Below, one piece after another: positions 4,815 to 5,515 of a stretch of DNA of 5,515 nt. The stretch spans positions 1 through 5,515 of the forward strand of contig RFJV01000575.1 of the NCBI GenBank assembly GCA_003694775.1, given 5' to 3'. Under the pieces are notes generated by a model. It saw only the letters and a list, made by a program, of their open reading frames with translations. It did no database searches and had not been told where the DNA came from. A program made the position numbers and the translations under genes. The DNA comes from Chloroflexota bacterium (lineage in GTDB: Bacteria; Chloroflexota; Anaerolineae; 4572-78; J111). How positions within the stretch are numbered: position 1 is the stretch's first letter; every line of letters begins with the position of its first letter.

Positions 4815-5515
4815 ATGGACCAATCACACATCAGAAACTTCTGCATCATCGCCCATATTGACCACGGCAAAAGCACCCTGGCCGACCGCCTGCTCCAGGC
4901 CACCGGGGCCATCTCCGAGCGGGAGATGCAGGAACAGGTGCTGGATGATATGGACCTGGAGCGGGAAAAAGGCGTCACCATCAAGGCCTCGGCAGTGCGG
5001 ATGAGCTATACCGCCGCGGATGGTCAAACTTACCAGCTCAACCTGATTGACACACCGGGCCACGTGGACTTTACCTACGAGGTGAGCCGCGCCCTGGCCG
5101 CGTGCGAGGGGGCTATCCTGGTGGTCGACGCCACCCAGGGCATCGAGGCCCAGACCCTGGCCAACCTGTACCTGGCCCTGGACTACAACCTGGAAATCGT
5201 GCCCGTGGTCAACAAAATCGACCTGCCGTCGGCGCGGCCCGATGAGGTGGCCCAGGAAATTGAGGACCTTATCGGCATCGACGCGGCCGACGTTCTGCCG
5301 GTCAGCGCCAAAACCGGTGAGGGGGTCGACGCCCTGCTGGCGCGGCTGGTGGAGCGGATTCCGCCACCCTCCGGCAACCCGGACGCACCTCTGCGCGCTC
5401 TGATTTTCGACAGCCACTACGACGCCTACAAGGGCGTCATTGCCTACGTGCGGGTGGTCGATGGTCAGCTTCAGAAACGGCAGTCCCTCTATCTGATGGC
5501 GACCCGCCGCGTCAC
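4815..5515 (+). CDS. lepA: Elongation factor 4 (LepA) GTPase, N-terminal part
   Basis: LepA is a ribosome-associated translational GTPase, held to act in back-translocation, in freeing stalled ribosomes, or in 30S assembly and initiation; its exact role is debated. The 233 visible codons carry all GTPase motifs: G1 AHIDHGKST (13-21), the switch I segment [11 protein letters not shown] (47-57), G3 DTPGHVDF (79-86), G4 NKID (133-136) and G5 SAK (164-166). [19 protein letters not shown] (182-200) leads into domain [13 protein letters not shown] together with [23 protein letters not shown] separates LepA from EF-G and TypA. Full LepA is about 600 residues, so some 60 percent lies beyond the edge, including the LepA-specific C-terminal domain. 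ATG 4815 gives the family's usual N-terminus (MDQSHIRNF). No Shine-Dalgarno site is seen upstream; the leader is heptamer repeat followed by ACCCTT. Confidence 0.97.
   Translation, partial: MDQSHIRNFCIIAHIDHGKSTLADRLLQATGAISEREMQEQVLDDMDLEREKGVTIKASAVRMSYTAADGQTYQLNLIDTPGHVDFTYEVSRALAACEGAILVVDATQGIEAQTLANLYLALDYNLEIVPVVNKIDLPSARPDEVAQEIEDLIGIDAADVLPVSAKTGEGVDALLARLVERIPPPSGNPDAPLRALIFDSHYDAYKGVIAYVRVVDGQLQKRQSLYLMATRRV

Noticed and set aside
4824..5417. Minus-strand 197-codon frame opposite lepA
   Set aside because: It is the antisense shadow of the LepA GTPase domain, which carries all five G motifs on the plus strand.

Overview
The window is GC-rich bacterial DNA, densely coded, using the standard bacterial code. 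It most resembles a Chloroflexota (Anaerolineae-like) genome. The pointers are a double-LysM M23 peptidase with a Pro/Ala-rich linker, a C-terminal beta-sandwich after a Pro-rich linker, an SGNH hydrolase of the kind common in that phylum, and a LepA that begins MDQSHIRNF. The assignment is inference from recognised protein style; no marker phylogeny was possible.

Layout: (1) 1-404, C-terminal part of a gene that starts outside the window, probably a secreted or surface protein. (2) 471-1547, membrane-anchored LysM-LysM-M23 peptidoglycan peptidase, same strand. (3) 1550-2200, minus strand, NADPH-dependent FMN reductase-like flavoprotein, tail to tail with the peptidase across 2 bp. (4) 2201-2442, a divergent control region with a candidate promoter for each direction and an imperfect palindrome between the two -35 boxes. 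(5) 2443-3420 and 3424-4722, two tightly coupled genes for N-terminally anchored serine hydrolases: an alpha/beta hydrolase and an SGNH/GDSL hydrolase. (6) 4723-4814, a gap with a perfect TATAAT box. (7) 4815-5515, the first 233 codons of lepA (elongation factor 4), cut by the window edge. Together the genes give two envelope modules (wall peptidase; lipid or glycan acyl hydrolases), one redox flavoenzyme and one translation factor. They do not form a single pathway.

The most unusual signal lies between the genes. Each of the three gaps longer than 50 bp carries a degenerate tandem repeat of a 7- or 8-base unit, each with five copies, placed 6-16 bp before a start codon: ATCTCCA before the peptidase, GTTGGTGA (read TCACCAAC in the sense of the reductase) before the reductase, and CGTAAAT before lepA. 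The first two are one sequence family in matching sense orientation. In the reductase and lepA cases the candidate promoter lies upstream of the array, so the repeats would be transcribed as 5' leader. I see no CRISPR array, insertion sequence, tRNA or rRNA in the window, and no stretch over 300 bases without a gene.
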